DNA of 20,513 nt. Origin: a virus. The notes under the pieces were generated by a model. It did no database searches. It saw only the letters and a list, made by a program, of their open reading frames with translations, and was not told the origin of the DNA. The position numbers were made by a program, and so were the translations under genes. The stretch is from IMG/VR virus record IMGVR_UViG_3300007537_000440, positions 1-20,513 of that record. The stretch is one strand, 5' to 3'. This document shows positions 20,103 through 20,513 of this stretch, one piece after another (position 1 is the stretch's first letter; the number at the start of each line of letters is the position of its first letter).

Positions 20103-20513
20103 TTATCTTATAAAGCCTTTTTTTTGTTTCACTAAACAATATGGACTGAACCAAATTCTTTCTTTTTTCCCATTTTCTTTGGCTTGTGTTTGGGATTTCG
20201 CTCCATAACCACCACTTGTTTCCCATTTCATTACATACCAGTTATCAGGCATGTCGTGTTCATCATCATAACCACATAAGGCTATACGAAATAATGGATT
20301 ATCTCCGTTTGTCAAACACCATTCTCTCACTTTATCTGATATGGTGAGATCGTCACTTGAATATTCCATTTTTCTATCAACAGCATAAGGAGGATCGAAG
20401 AAAACTCCAGTTACACCATGGGATATGGTCGGTACTTCGCCCAAAACTCTTGACCAATCTCCACAACACACCCGCACATTACGCAACCTTTGTGCTATTT
20501 TTTCAAAATAATA
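20103..20513 (-). CDS. DNA adenine methylase, D12 class-like, 5' end cut by window edge
   Basis: The frame is open to the right edge (reading YYFEKIAQRLRNVRVCCGDW and on), so the true start lies outside; a TTG at 20486 is internal. It has the DPPY motif (VFFDPPYAVDRKMEYS), then TISDKVREWC, FRIALCGYDDEH and WETSGGYG, which match the C-terminal half of a common phage N6-adenine methyltransferase family related to Dam. It would modify phage DNA, perhaps against restriction. Motif I (FxGxG) would be in the missing part. Confidence 0.85.
   Translation of the reverse strand, partial: YYFEKIAQRLRNVRVCCGDWSRVLGEVPTISHGVTGVFFDPPYAVDRKMEYSSDDLTISDKVREWCLTNGDNPLFRIALCGYDDEHDMPDNWYVMKWETSGGYGAKSQTQAKENGKKERIWFSPYCLVKQKKGFIR

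Noticed and set aside
1-20513. CRISPR array, insertion sequence, integrase or attachment site
   Set aside because: No spaced direct repeats, transposase or integrase motifs were seen; the only mobile elements supported are the inteins and homing endonucleases.

Overview
AT-rich window whose genes all read from the minus strand (right to left). It is packed with translationally coupled replication, recombination and nucleotide-metabolism genes, and looks like the DNA-metabolism half of a tailed double-stranded DNA bacteriophage, or a prophage of one. The evidence is the gene set: DNA adenine methylase, sliding clamp, PolA-type polymerase, clamp loader, gp32-like single-strand binding protein, RecA/UvsX-like recombinase, 5'-3' exonuclease, dCTP deaminase, Holliday-resolvase-like nuclease, Mre11/Rad50 and thymidylate synthase. 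The host cannot be fixed. Strong Shine-Dalgarno sites argue for a host that uses them, and a small predicted lipoprotein and an Hc1 histone H1-like protein are present. No structural, lysis, tRNA or integrase genes are seen.

Layout in transcription order. (1) 20513-18208: methylase (cut by the right edge), sliding clamp, then small basic or zinc-binding proteins. (2) 18195-15201: a uracil-DNA glycosylase fused to a 3'-5' exonuclease domain, a separate polymerase domain, and two tiny membrane peptides. (3) 15197-13056: the clamp loader gene, interrupted at Walker B by an intein whose middle overlaps, in another frame, a free-standing EDxHD/Vsr-like homing endonuclease gene with its own ribosome binding site. 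(4) 12958-10708: an unknown protein, a coiled-coil possible recombination mediator, a one-span membrane protein and the single-strand binding protein. (5) 10707-10442: a GC-rich, highly structured probable non-coding RNA and a promoter. (6) 10441-6237: lipoprotein, RecA-like recombinase with a LAGLIDADG intein in its P-loop, methyltransferase, 5'-3' exonuclease and histone H1-like protein. (7) 6236-6107: a short non-coding stretch with two hairpins. (8) 6106-1: dCTP deaminase, PD-(D/E)XK nuclease, HD phosphohydrolase, small proteins, a Rad50 split at its zinc hook with mre11 lying in the gap, small proteins, and a thymidylate synthase-like gene cut by the left edge.

Together the genes suggest a self-sufficient replisome (clamp, loader, polymerase, proofreading domain, SSB, primer-removing exonuclease), a recombination-dependent replication system (RecA-like, possible mediator, Mre11/Rad50, resolvase), and a dCTP-to-dTMP route beside a uracil glycosylase that is physically tied to the proofreading domain. 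The most unusual points are the intein/endonuclease overlap in the clamp loader, the UDG-exonuclease fusion with a split polymerase, the Rad50 split at the hook, and the structured RNA.
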